Source: Excoecaria cochinchinensis (taxonomy: Eukaryota > Streptophyta > Magnoliopsida > Malpighiales > Euphorbiaceae). From it: a stretch of 64,000 nt of DNA. Below the pieces are notes generated by a model that had not been told where the DNA came from, searched no databases, and saw only the letters and a list, made by a program, of their open reading frames with translations. The position numbers were made by a program, and so were the translations under genes. Positions 53,801-63,528 of this stretch are shown piece after piece (positions within the stretch are counted from its first letter, which is position 1; each line of letters opens with the position of its first letter). The DNA lies in contig CANTUQ010000073.1 of assembly GCA_947683425.1 (NCBI GenBank), positions 16,261,001 to 16,325,000 of the forward strand, read 5' to 3'.

Positions 53801-56800
53801 TTTCCCTGTAAAAACTCACGAGAAAGAAAATCAGGCAAACAATTATTTTGTCCTTTAATAAATTCGATTTCAAAATCAAAATTACTAAGAAGGGCTTGCC
53901 ATCTAGCAAAAATCTGTTTAGAAATTAAATTTTTAACATCTTTTTCTAAAATATGTTTGGCTGAGAGGCAATCTATTTTGAGTAAAAATTTTCTCATGTA
54001 TAAATCATCTTCAAATTTTATAATGCATGAGACAATGCTTAAAATTTCCTTTTTAATCGTAGAATAATTCTTTTGAGTATTATTCCAGTTTCCTGAGTAA
54101 TATCTAACCAATTCTTCTTTATTATTTCTTTTTTGTTTTAAAATTCCTCCAAATCCTTTATCACTAGCATCTGTTTCGACTATTAAAAATGCTTCTGGGT
54201 GAGGAATACTAAGACAAGGAAGACTTTTAACCTTTGATTTAATAACTTTTACTATTTGAGTATGCTCTTCTGTCCAAGGTGTAGGATTTTTCTTAAGTCT
54301 ATCATAAAGAGGTTGACAAATTATACCTAAATTCTTAAAGAAATCATGAACATAATTTAAACATCCTAAAAACCTTTGCAACTGTTTTTTATCTTTAATT
54401 TCATCTGGAAATTTTTCTGTAAATTCTAAACTTCTATTAATTGGTCTAATTGTTCCTTGATTAATATCATGACCTAAAAATCTAACCTTTATCTGAAATA
54501 ACTTTATTTTAGTTGGAGAGATTACTAATCCATTATTGTGAATAATATTATAGAATTTCCTTAAATGACTAAAATGTTGATTAATATTTTCTGAGAAAAT
54601 TAAGACATCATCTATATAAACTATAGAGAATTCATTAATAGGTCTGACTATATCATTCATAATGTTTTGAAATTCCGATGGAGCATTTTTTAATCCAAAG
54701 GGCATTACATTCCATTCATAATGTCCAAAAGGAGTATTAAATCCTGTTTTGTACCTGTCTTTTTCTAAAATTTGTATTTGCCAGAATCCTGACTTCATAT
54801 CAAATTTAGAAAATATCTTTGCATTATATAATCTTTTTAATAAATCTCTTTTATTAGGAATTGGATATCTAATCCATTGTAAAACTTTATTTAATGGTTT
54901 ATAGTTTATAACTAGTCTAGGAATTCCTCTTTCTAATTCTGCAGCGTTCATAACATAAAAAGCTGAACAAGACCATGGAGATTTCGAGTCCCTAATTAAT
55001 CCTTTATCCTTTAATTCTTGAATTTATTTTCTACAAAGTTTTTCTAAATCTTCTGACATGTGTATGGCTTTAGATTTAGTAGGAATCTGTTTTTCATCAA
55101 AATCTTTTTCATAAGGTAAACTAACTATGTGGCTTTTCCTATTCCAAAAAGCATTAGGAACAGGAGCACAAACATCTTTTAAAAAAGTATTTTCTATATC
55201 TTTGACTTTTTCCCTTATTTTATCTTCATTTAACTGATTTTCTATTCGCTTTTCATCTATTTCTTGAACTAAATACTTTATGTGACTTAGTTTATTTTTC
55301 TTAATTAGATTTATTTCTTGAATATTATTTTTTAATTGATTAATATCTCGTGTTGTCATAGGAAAGGCAAATTCAAATAGAATTTCTTTTCCTAAAACAA
55401 TTGTAGATAATCCATTATTATTAACTTGAAAAGGGTATAACATAGTTAAAAAAGGGGTTCCTAAAATTACTCCTGAATTTAAATTTTTAATTAATATTAA
55501 CTGAGTTTTATAACAATATCCTTTATTACAAATTTTTACCTTGGATAATTTATATTTAATGTGTAACTTTGAACCACTAGCTGAGCTAAGTCTTTCTGAG
55601 GTTTTTTCATAATACTTAGTTGGAACTAATCCTTCTTGAATACAATTTTGATCAGCACCACTATCTATTAATGCTAAGGTAGAAAGATGAAAATCATCAT
55701 TTATAACTATATCTAGTTTTACATACCATTTTTGATAATTTATTCTAGATATACTATTAATATATTCATCTTTATTTTCTGATTCGTTAATAATTAATGA
55801 AGTAGAAGCCTGATTGTTATTTTTAAATATTCGGCTTAAATTCCTTTTTAAATTTTCTTCTTCTAAGTTTAAAACCTTATCTTTTAATGTATTCACATCT
55901 TGTTTTAAATTCTTAACCTCTTCTTGAAGGTCTTGAATAGAGGATTTTTTATTATCTTGTCTAAATCTTTGACAAATTTCTGAAAAATTATAAGGTTTAT
56001 AATCTTTTTGCTCCCTTTGTCCTATTAATTCTTTTAATTTGATTAAATAGTCTCTTTTTATTTCCGGATCATTTATTTTATCTATAATGTCTAATAAAAA
56101 TTCTTGTTCATTTTTAATCATATTTATTTGATTACACTGGCAAGTTCCTATACATTCACAAGATTCTGAATCACTATTATTAGATTCATTTTCACTTATA
56201 TTATTTAAATCATTTTCAGAATAATCTTCTGATAGACTTTCTTCTGAGGAATCGTTAATTACAAGTTTCATAATTTTCTCTTTTAATTCATCTGAAGCAT
56301 CTAAATTATTTACTTTTCCTTTCATTTTACAATTTTTTGAATAATGACCTGGTCTACCACATTTATAACAAATGATTATATCTTTTTTATGAGGTTTTTT
56401 ATTCTTATAAGATTTTTTCTTAGAATAAGTTTTTCTGTTACTGGGCCTTTCTAATTCTATATTGGGCTTATAAGTTCTTTTTCTAGGAATATATTTTCGT
56501 TTAATTTTATTCTTCCTTTTTATTTTAGCAGAGGGTGCACTAATTCTTTCATAACCATATTGTTGACAAAAATCTCCTAATTCTTTTCTACTATTAAGAT
56601 TTTCTCTTTTTAATTTTGCTTTTAATTTCATATCTGAACATATAGCTAATCCTTCTTTATTGATATAATTAATTAGTTGTCCATAAGATAATTCTTTATA
56701 CGGAATAACGTTATTATATTCATTTCTCAGTCTATTCCTAATTTTATCTGCAAATAATTTTGGTAATCCTGCTATAAATTTTTCTTTCCAATAAGAATTG

Positions 56801-57332
56801 CTACAGTCAGGTCTAGTCATTACTTTTGTTAAAAATACATCCTTATACCATCTAAAATCTTGTAATTTTGGACAAGTTAAATTCTGTAATATTTCTGAAT
56901 TCCTATCTTGATACTGACTAGGATCTCCTATAAAACATTTTGTTATTGCAAATATTAAAGTATTTACACTGTCTTCAATAATAGTTTCTGTTTCCATATC
57001 ACCTTCTCTTTTTACTATTGTTTTAGTTGCTTTTAATATATATTCTTGTTCTTGGTGAGTTAAATAATAATCCCACCAACCTTTCAACTGTCCTGTAAAT
57101 CCTGAGATTAAGGCTTGGGTGATAGCCTGTTCTCTATTTCCTACTGTTCTATATGAACTAGCTGCCATAGTCATTTCCTCTAAAAGATTTAATATCCTAT
57201 ATTCGGATTGGCCATCTATATTCCATTCATAGACTGATTTTCCATCGTAATTAGCCTGATACCAATGTTCTTCTAATTGAGTATCTGGTGGAGTAGGTCT
57301 TTTGTAATAATTTCTAGTAGTAGGAAGTGGGG
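53797..57332 (-). pseudogene. viral polyprotein, copy C, N-terminally truncated with a nonsense codon
   Basis: It lacks about 265 N-terminal codons. A G-to-T change produces TAA at 55,024-55,026, between the protease and RT (CRKE reads CRK-stop). On each side the frame is open: capsid C-terminus, zinc knuckle, coiled coil and DSG protease to the right, RT and RNase H to the left (from the internal Met at 54,951). Arg1385 next to the RNase H Asp is Lys here. An open frame extends upstream into the miniature LTR element to 57,399. Confidence 0.93.
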
Positions 57333-57504
57333 GGAAAGGGGAGATAAGCGTAATGCCACCCCAAGTGGGACCCTCAGTACGGTGCCTCCTATGTGGCACC
57401 TAACGTGGAGACGTTACCTGGAAGGTAGCCTGGTGGCCGTTAAAGTATAAAGTAGCGCCCCTACTGACAGGATATCCTTTTGGTAGGATGGTAAGCGCCT
57501 TATC

Positions 57505-57517
57505 TGGTATCAGAGCC
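57505..57517 (+). other. primer-binding site of the miniature LTR element
   Basis: TGGTATCAGAGCC, immediately after the left LTR. It is identical over 13 bp to the viral primer-binding site and then diverges (AACC rather than TGGG). Confidence 0.8.
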
Positions 57518-57535
57518 AACCAGGGTTCGAGCCGC

Positions 57536-57555
57536 GGGGGAGGAAGGAAAGGGGA
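57536..57555 (+). other. polypurine tract of the miniature LTR element
   Basis: Twenty consecutive purines, G-rich, ending at the start of the right LTR, as expected for plus-strand priming. A 10-bp copy (GGAAAGGGGA) also lies at 57,333-57,342. Confidence 0.72.
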
Positions 57556-57719
57556 GATAAGCGTAATGCCACCCCAAGTGGGACCCTCAGTACGGTGCCT
57601 CCTATGTGGCACCTAACGTGGAGACGTTACCTGGAAGGTAGCCTGGTGGCCGTTAAAGTATAAAGTAGCGCCCCTACTGACAGGATATCCTTTTGGTAGG
57701 ATGGTAAGCGCCTTATCAT

Positions 57720-57858
57720 TTCACATAAAGTATTTAGTTCAAGAAATAGATGAAAAGCGAATAGAAAATCAGTTAAATGAAGATAAAATAAGGGAAAAAG
57801 TCAAAGATATAGAAAATACTTTTTTAAAAGATGTTTGTGCTCCTGTTCCTAATGCTTT
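57720..57858 (+). pseudogene. viral polyprotein fragment (about 46 codons)
   Basis: 139 bp identical to the segment between protease and RT of the other copies (about residues 949-994, ending at VPNAF). It is in plus orientation, between the miniature LTR element and copy D. Its ends match no functional boundary, so it looks like filler DNA from end-joining. Confidence 0.92.
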
Positions 57859-57869
57859 CCCGTCCGTTT

Positions 57870-57882
57870 TGGTATCAGAGCC
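57870..57882 (+). other. viral primer-binding site, copy D
   Basis: TGGTATCAGAGCC followed by TGGGGGGAAG. The leader ORF of copy A lacks its start codon here because the junction falls within it. Confidence 0.92.
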
Positions 57883-58136
57883 TGGGGGGAAGAGGAGATA
57901 GTTTTATTTAAGTTATTTAGAACAATTATTTTAATGAAATTTGTTATAGAAATAGTTACAGACAGGATAGTTCATGAAAGTAAGAAACGTTGGTCAGCCC
58001 TGAAGGCGTGCGTTGGTCAGCCAATAGCCCAGGAGAGGCGTAAGGTGGTCCCGCAGCTGGGTGGTCCCGTGAATACTTTCAGGTTCAATCTTTACTGTTA
58101 ATTATTTCTAAGCATATTTGATTAAGATAAGCTGTT

Positions 58137-59189
58137 ATGAATAGGTTATCTAAAATTCTCTCTGAAAACCAATCAGGTTCTAATTCTAATTCAGATAGAG
58201 ATTTAGGAAATTCTTTAGATATGAATTCTCTAGAAATTAATATAGATAAAGTAGAACAAGATTTACATAATTGGACTATTCCAAAACAGAATATTAAAAC
58301 GATATATTCAATAGGAACTTTTGATTTTATGTCTAGTTATTCAATTAAAACAACAGAACAAACTTTACCAATAAACCAGGAACATGCTAATATTCAATTA
58401 TTTTCAGGAGAAGCTATTAATAATCATCGAAGAAATAAATATAAATATTTACATATAGGAGCAGTCCAAATAGCTATTAAACCTTTATTCAGGTTAGGAT
58501 TAGATGTCCCTGTTTTAATGTGTTTAAGAGATGCCAGACATTTAGATTTTTCAAATTCCTTATTAGCCATGGCAGAAACTAATTTAGCAAATGGACCAGT
58601 CTATTTTAATTGTTACCCAGGATTTACTTTAAGTTTAAATGATAGACATTTGATGGATACATTAACTTTGACAGTTAAAACAAAAAATTTAAATGTTAAA
58701 GAAGAAGTAAAAGCAGTAGCTGTAATTTATAAGGTATATTATAAGGTTATGACAACTTCAATTAATCCTAAATCAGTAAATACTTTAACAAGAGATGAAA
58801 CTATTATATTTGAAGGAAATAAGGCACACTCTAATATTCAAATACCTAAAAGGTTAAAATGGGATGAAATAACTAGATCAACCAGATGGAATCTTCAGGA
58901 AATAAGTGAACCCAGACTAATAAACATAGATGATCAGGTTTCTAGAATAATAGAACATACAGATGGATCTGTAGAAATAGACTTTACAAATACTCCTCAG
59001 TCAGGTAGACATTCAGTATACTCTAATAATAGACCTTCTACTTCAACCAGTACTCTAAGACGTACCACTTCAGCTAGAAATTTAGATATTAGAGGAATAG
59101 ATTTTAGAGGAAATATTCCTAAACCTATATATACAGAAGAAACTGAATCATCTGCAAGCCCTACTAGATCTCAAATGGAAAACTTTTAA
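58137..59189 (+). CDS. viral movement protein, copy D
   Basis: 350 aa, intact. It differs from copy A at a few residues (KTKNLN for KAKNLN, YKVYYK for YRVYYK, MENF for MESF at the end). The 30K core with IGAVQIAIKPLF and D132 is unchanged. It ends 7 nt before the polyprotein. Confidence 0.93.
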   Translation: MNRLSKILSENQSGSNSNSDRDLGNSLDMNSLEINIDKVEQDLHNWTIPKQNIKTIYSIGTFDFMSSYSIKTTEQTLPINQEHANIQLFSGEAINNHRRNKYKYLHIGAVQIAIKPLFRLGLDVPVLMCLRDARHLDFSNSLLAMAETNLANGPVYFNCYPGFTLSLNDRHLMDTLTLTVKTKNLNVKEEVKAVAVIYKVYYKVMTTSINPKSVNTLTRDETIIFEGNKAHSNIQIPKRLKWDEITRSTRWNLQEISEPRLINIDDQVSRIIEHTDGSVEIDFTNTPQSGRHSVYSNNRPSTSTSTLRRTTSARNLDIRGIDFRGNIPKPIYTEETESSASPTRSQMENF

Positions 59190-59196
59190 TCAAATA

Positions 59197-62100
59197 ATGA
59201 ATTTTGAAATTAATAAAGAATTTCTAAGATCAGATTTAAAAGCAGAATATAATAAAGAAAAAAGAGAATGGTATTTTAGTAACTTTTCTCAAAAAGAATT
59301 AGAAAATTTTAGAAAAATTTGGTATAAAGATATGGAAGAACAGAAAGTTAATATGCCTTTATTCTTATGGTTTGAAAATTATTGCTATCAGAATAATATT
59401 AATTATCCTTTCGAAAAAGAATTAAAAATGTTGAATAAAGTAGGAAAACTTTGGAATTTAGCAAATGATGAAAGAGTTATATCTATCCATCCTCCATTAG
59501 AAAATATAGTATTTAGACAAAATGATCAGGATTATATAGGAATACCTTTTATAGAAATAAAAGAAGAAGACTCTAGAGATAAAAGAATTCAACATATCAT
59601 GCTTCAGAATAATTATACTAATCAAACTTTAGAAACTATAGGAAACCAGTTAAATAGAATAGAAACTGTAGTACAAAAACCAGTATCAATAGAAACAATT
59701 ACTCCAAAACCATTTATAGAAGAAAAACCTTTCTTTAAACCTTTTATGTTTACAGGATCACCTGTTAATCTTAACAAGGAAGAATCTATATTAAAGAAAA
59801 TAGAAGAAAGACTAGGAAATATTAATATTAATCAAAAAATAATTAAAAGTGATAAACAGAAGGATAAACAAGTTGCTGTATTAAATAAAGAAGAAAATTC
59901 AGACTCTGATTCAGAATCAATAGCTGAAATAGAAGTTCAATTTAATTTACCTTTAGAAAAATCCTTAGAAATAAATAAGTTAAGAAAAGATGCCCCACTT
60001 CCTACTACTAGAAATTATTACAAAAGACCTACTCCACCAGATACTCAATTAGAAGAACATTGGTATCAGGCTAATTACGATGGAAAATCAGTCTATGAAT
60101 GGAATATAGATGGCCAATCCGAATATAGGATATTAAATCTTTTAGAGGAAATGACTATGGCAGCTAGTTCATATAGAACAGTAGGAAATAGAGAACAGGC
60201 TATCACCCAAGCCTTAATCTCAGGATTTACAGGACAGTTGAAAGGTTGGTGGGATTATTATTTAACTCACCAAGAACAAGAATATATATTAAAAGCAACT
60301 AAAACAATAGTAAAAAGAGAAGGTGATATGGAAACAGAAACTATTATTGAAGACAGTGTAAATACTTTAATATTTGCAATAACAAAATGTTTTATAGGAG
60401 ATCCTAGTCAGTATCAAGATAGGAATTCAGAAATATTACAGAATTTAACTTGTCCAAAATTACAAGATTTTAGATGGTATAAGGATGTATTTTTAACAAA
60501 AGTAATGACTAGACCTGACTGTAGCAATTCTTATTGGAAAGAAAAATTTATAGCAGGATTACCAAAATTATTTGCAGATAAAATTAGGAATAGACTGAGA
60601 AATGAATATAATAACGTTATTCCGTATAAAGAATTATCTTATGGACAACTAATTAATTATATCAATAAAGAAGGATTAGCTATATGTTCAGATATGAAAT
60701 TAAAAGCAAAATTAAAAAGAGAAAATCTTAATAGTAGAAAAGAATTAGGAGATTTTTGTCAACAATATGGTTATGAAAGAATTAGTGCACCCTCTGCTAA
60801 AATAAAAAGGAAGAATAAAATTAAACGAAAATATATTCCTAGAAAAAGAACTTATAAGCCCAATATAGAATTAGAAAGGCCCAGTAACAGAAAAACTTAT
60901 TCTAAGAAAAAATCTTATAAGAATAAAAAACCTCATAAAAAAGATATAATCATTTGTTATAAATGTGGTAGACCAGGTCATTATTCAAAAAATTGTAAAA
61001 TGAAAGGAAAAGTAAATAATTTAGATGCTTCAGATGAATTAAAAGAGAAAATTATGAAACTTGTAATTAACGATTCCTCAGAAGAAAGTCTATCAGAAGA
61101 TTATTCTGAAAATGATTTAAATAATATAAGTGAAAATGAATCTAATAATAGTGATTCAGAATCTTGTGAATGTATAGGAACTTGCCAGTGTAATCAAATA
61201 AATATGATTAATAATGAACAAGAATTTTTATTAGACATTATAGATAAAATAAATGATCCGGAAATAAAAAGAGACTATTTAATCAAATTAAAAGAATTAA
61301 TAGGACAAAGGGAGCAAAAAGATTATAAACCTTATAATTTTTCAGAAATTTGTCAAAGATTTAGACAAGATAATAAAAAATCCTCTATTCAAGACCTTCA
61401 AGAAGAGGTTAAGAATTTAAAACAAGATGTGAATACATTAAAAGATAAGGTTTTAAACTTAGAAGAAGAAAATTTAAAAAGGAATTTAAGCCGAATATTT
61501 AAAAATAACAATCAGGCTTCTACTTCATTAATTATTAACGAATCAGAAAATAAAGATGAATATATTAATAGTATATCTAGAATAAATTATCAAAAATGGT
61601 ATGTAAAACTAGATATAGTTATAAATGATGATTTTCATCTTTCTACCTTAGCATTAATAGATAGTGGTGCTGATCAAAATTGTATTCAAGAAGGATTAGT
61701 TCCAACTAAGTATTATGAAAAAACCTCAGAAAGACTTAGCTCAGCTAGTGGTTCAAAGTTACACATTAAATATAAATTATCCAAGGTAAAAATTTGTAAT
61801 AAAGGATATTGTTATAAAACTCAGTTAATATTAATTAAAAATTTAAATTCAGGAGTAATTTTAGGAACCCCTTTTTTAACTATGTTATACCCTTTTCAAG
61901 TTAATAATAATGGATTATCTACAATTGTTTTAGGAAAAGAAATTCTATTTGAATTTGCCTTTCCTATGACAACACGAGATATTAATCAATTAAAAAATAA
62001 TATTCAAGAAATAAATCTAATTAAGAAAAATAAACTAAGTCACATAAAGTATTTAGTTCAAGAAATAGATGAAAAGCGAATAGAAAATCAGTTAAATGAA

Positions 62101-63528
62101 GATAAAATAAGGGAAAAAGTCAAAGATATAGAAAATACTTTTTTAAAAGATGTTTGTGCTCCTGTTCCTAATGCTTTTTGGAATAGGAAAAGCCACATAG
62201 TTAGTTTACCTTATGAAAAAGATTTTGATGAAAAACAGATTCCTACTAAATCTAAAGCCATACACATGTCAGAAGATTTAGAAAAACTTTGTAGAAAAGA
62301 AATTCAAGAATTAAAGGATAAAGGATTAATTAGGGACTCGAAATCTCCATGGTCTTGTTCAGCTTTTTATGTTATGAACGCTGCAGAATTAGAAAGAGGA
62401 ATTCCTAGACTAGTTATAAACTATAAACCATTAAATAAAGTTTTACAATGGATTAGATATCCAATTCCTAATAAAAGAGATTTATTAAAAAGATTATATA
62501 ATGCAAAGATATTTTCTAAATTTGATATGAAGTCAGGATTCTGGCAAATACAAATTTTAGAAAAAGACAGGTACAAAACAGGATTTAATACTCCTTTTGG
62601 ACATTATGAATGGAATGTAATGCCCTTTGGATTAAAAAATGCTCCATCGGAATTTCAAAACATTATGAATGATATAGTCAGACCTATTAATGAATTCTCT
62701 ATAGTTTATATAGATGATGTCTTAATTTTCTCAGAAAATATTAATCAACATTTTAGTCATTTAAGGAAATTCTATAATATTATTCACAATAATGGATTAG
62801 TAATCTCTCCAACTAAAATAAAGTTATTTCAGATAAAGGTTAGATTTTTAGGTCATGATATTAATCAAGGAACAATTAGACCAATTAATAGAAGTTTAGA
62901 ATTTACAGAAAAATTTCCAGATGAAATTAAAGATAAAAAACAGTTGCAAAGGTTTTTAGGATGTTTAAATTATGTTCATGATTTCTTTAAGAATTTAGGT
63001 ATAATTTGTCAACCTCTTTATGATAGACTTAAGAAAAATCCTACACCTTGGACAGAAGAGCATACTCAAATAGTAAAAGTTATTAAATCAAAGGTTAAAA
63101 GTCTTCCTTGTCTTAGTATTCCTCACCCAGAAGCATTTTTAATAGTCGAAACAGATGCTAGTGATAAAGGATTTGGAGGAATTTTAAAACAAAAAAGAAA
63201 TAATAAAGAAGAATTGGTTAGATATTACTCAGGAAACTGGAATAATACTCAAAAGAATTATTCTACGATTAAAAAGGAAATTTTAAGCATTGTCTCATGC
63301 ATTATAAAATTTGAAGATGATTTATACATGAGAAAATTTTTACTCATAATAGATTGCCTCTCAGCCAAACATATTTTAGAAAAAGATGTTAAAAATTTAA
63401 TTTCTAAACAGATTTTTGCTAGATGGCAAGCCCTTCTTAGTAATTTTGATTTTGAAATCGAATTTATTAAAGGACAAAATAATTGTTTGCCTGATTTTCT
63501 TTCTCGTGAGTTTTTACAGGGAAAATGA
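59197..63528 (+). CDS. viral polyprotein, copy D
   Basis: 1,443 aa, open throughout, with zinc knuckle, coiled coil, DSG protease, YIDD RT and RNase H residues as in copy A. Residue 1385, next to the RNase H Asp1386, is Ile instead of Arg (A, B) or Lys (C). The capsid-region changes follow copy B. Stop and next start overlap (ATGA). Confidence 0.95.
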   Translation: MNFEINKEFLRSDLKAEYNKEKREWYFSNFSQKELENFRKIWYKDMEEQKVNMPLFLWFENYCYQNNINYPFEKELKMLNKVGKLWNLANDERVISIHPPLENIVFRQNDQDYIGIPFIEIKEEDSRDKRIQHIMLQNNYTNQTLETIGNQLNRIETVVQKPVSIETITPKPFIEEKPFFKPFMFTGSPVNLNKEESILKKIEERLGNININQKIIKSDKQKDKQVAVLNKEENSDSDSESIAEIEVQFNLPLEKSLEINKLRKDAPLPTTRNYYKRPTPPDTQLEEHWYQANYDGKSVYEWNIDGQSEYRILNLLEEMTMAASSYRTVGNREQAITQALISGFTGQLKGWWDYYLTHQEQEYILKATKTIVKREGDMETETIIEDSVNTLIFAITKCFIGDPSQYQDRNSEILQNLTCPKLQDFRWYKDVFLTKVMTRPDCSNSYWKEKFIAGLPKLFADKIRNRLRNEYNNVIPYKELSYGQLINYINKEGLAICSDMKLKAKLKRENLNSRKELGDFCQQYGYERISAPSAKIKRKNKIKRKYIPRKRTYKPNIELERPSNRKTYSKKKSYKNKKPHKKDIIICYKCGRPGHYSKNCKMKGKVNNLDASDELKEKIMKLVINDSSEESLSEDYSENDLNNISENESNNSDSESCECIGTCQCNQINMINNEQEFLLDIIDKINDPEIKRDYLIKLKELIGQREQKDYKPYNFSEICQRFRQDNKKSSIQDLQEEVKNLKQDVNTLKDKVLNLEEENLKRNLSRIFKNNNQASTSLIINESENKDEYINSISRINYQKWYVKLDIVINDDFHLSTLALIDSGADQNCIQEGLVPTKYYEKTSERLSSASGSKLHIKYKLSKVKICNKGYCYKTQLILIKNLNSGVILGTPFLTMLYPFQVNNNGLSTIVLGKEILFEFAFPMTTRDINQLKNNIQEINLIKKNKLSHIKYLVQEIDEKRIENQLNEDKIREKVKDIENTFLKDVCAPVPNAFWNRKSHIVSLPYEKDFDEKQIPTKSKAIHMSEDLEKLCRKEIQELKDKGLIRDSKSPWSCSAFYVMNAAELERGIPRLVINYKPLNKVLQWIRYPIPNKRDLLKRLYNAKIFSKFDMKSGFWQIQILEKDRYKTGFNTPFGHYEWNVMPFGLKNAPSEFQNIMNDIVRPINEFSIVYIDDVLIFSENINQHFSHLRKFYNIIHNNGLVISPTKIKLFQIKVRFLGHDINQGTIRPINRSLEFTEKFPDEIKDKKQLQRFLGCLNYVHDFFKNLGIICQPLYDRLKKNPTPWTEEHTQIVKVIKSKVKSLPCLSIPHPEAFLIVETDASDKGFGGILKQKRNNKEELVRYYSGNWNNTQKNYSTIKKEILSIVSCIIKFEDDLYMRKFLLIIDCLSAKHILEKDVKNLISKQIFARWQALLSNFDFEIEFIKGQNNCLPDFLSREFLQGK

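Larger units (their letters stand above)
51111..57332 (-). mobile_element. endogenous pararetrovirus, inverted truncated copy C
   Basis: A 6.2-kb minus-strand copy, tail to tail with copy B, forming a near-perfect inverted repeat with about 44,840-51,050. It holds, right to left, polyprotein from about codon 266, third ORF, intergenic region and three small ORFs. It lacks the leader, movement protein and capsid N-terminus. Its right end stops in viral sequence GAAGTGGGG and passes into a miniature LTR element. Confidence 0.92.
57333..57717. mobile_element. miniature LTR element (TRIM/SMART-like) trapped at a viral junction
   Basis: Two identical 172-bp direct copies (57,333-57,504 and 57,546-57,717) of a GC-richer sequence unrelated to the virus. 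Taking GATAAGCG...CGCCTTATC as termini, the LTRs are 162 bp (57,343-57,504 and 57,556-57,717). The interior is only 51 bp and consists of TGGTATCAGAGCC directly after the left LTR, a short GGTTCGAGCC-containing part, and a 20-bp purine tract directly before the right LTR. That is the minimal cis set of an LTR retrotransposon. Termini are not TG...CA. Ten bases of the purine tract also precede the left LTR, and no target duplication is seen. Confidence 0.72.

Noticed and set aside
57505..57545. tRNA gene fragment
   Set aside because: GGTTCGAGCC resembles a T-arm/B box, but no A box, acceptor pairing or anticodon arm is present; it is between primer-binding site and purine tract.
57333..57717. 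Cassandra-type TRIM (5S rRNA-bearing LTR)
   Set aside because: I looked for 5S rRNA box A/C-like sequence in the LTR and saw none; only a GGTTCGAGCC string resembling a Pol III B box lies in the interior.
57701..57901. 66-codon ORF joining miniature element, viral scrap and leader
   Set aside because: A junction artefact built from three unrelated pieces; no reason to expect expression.
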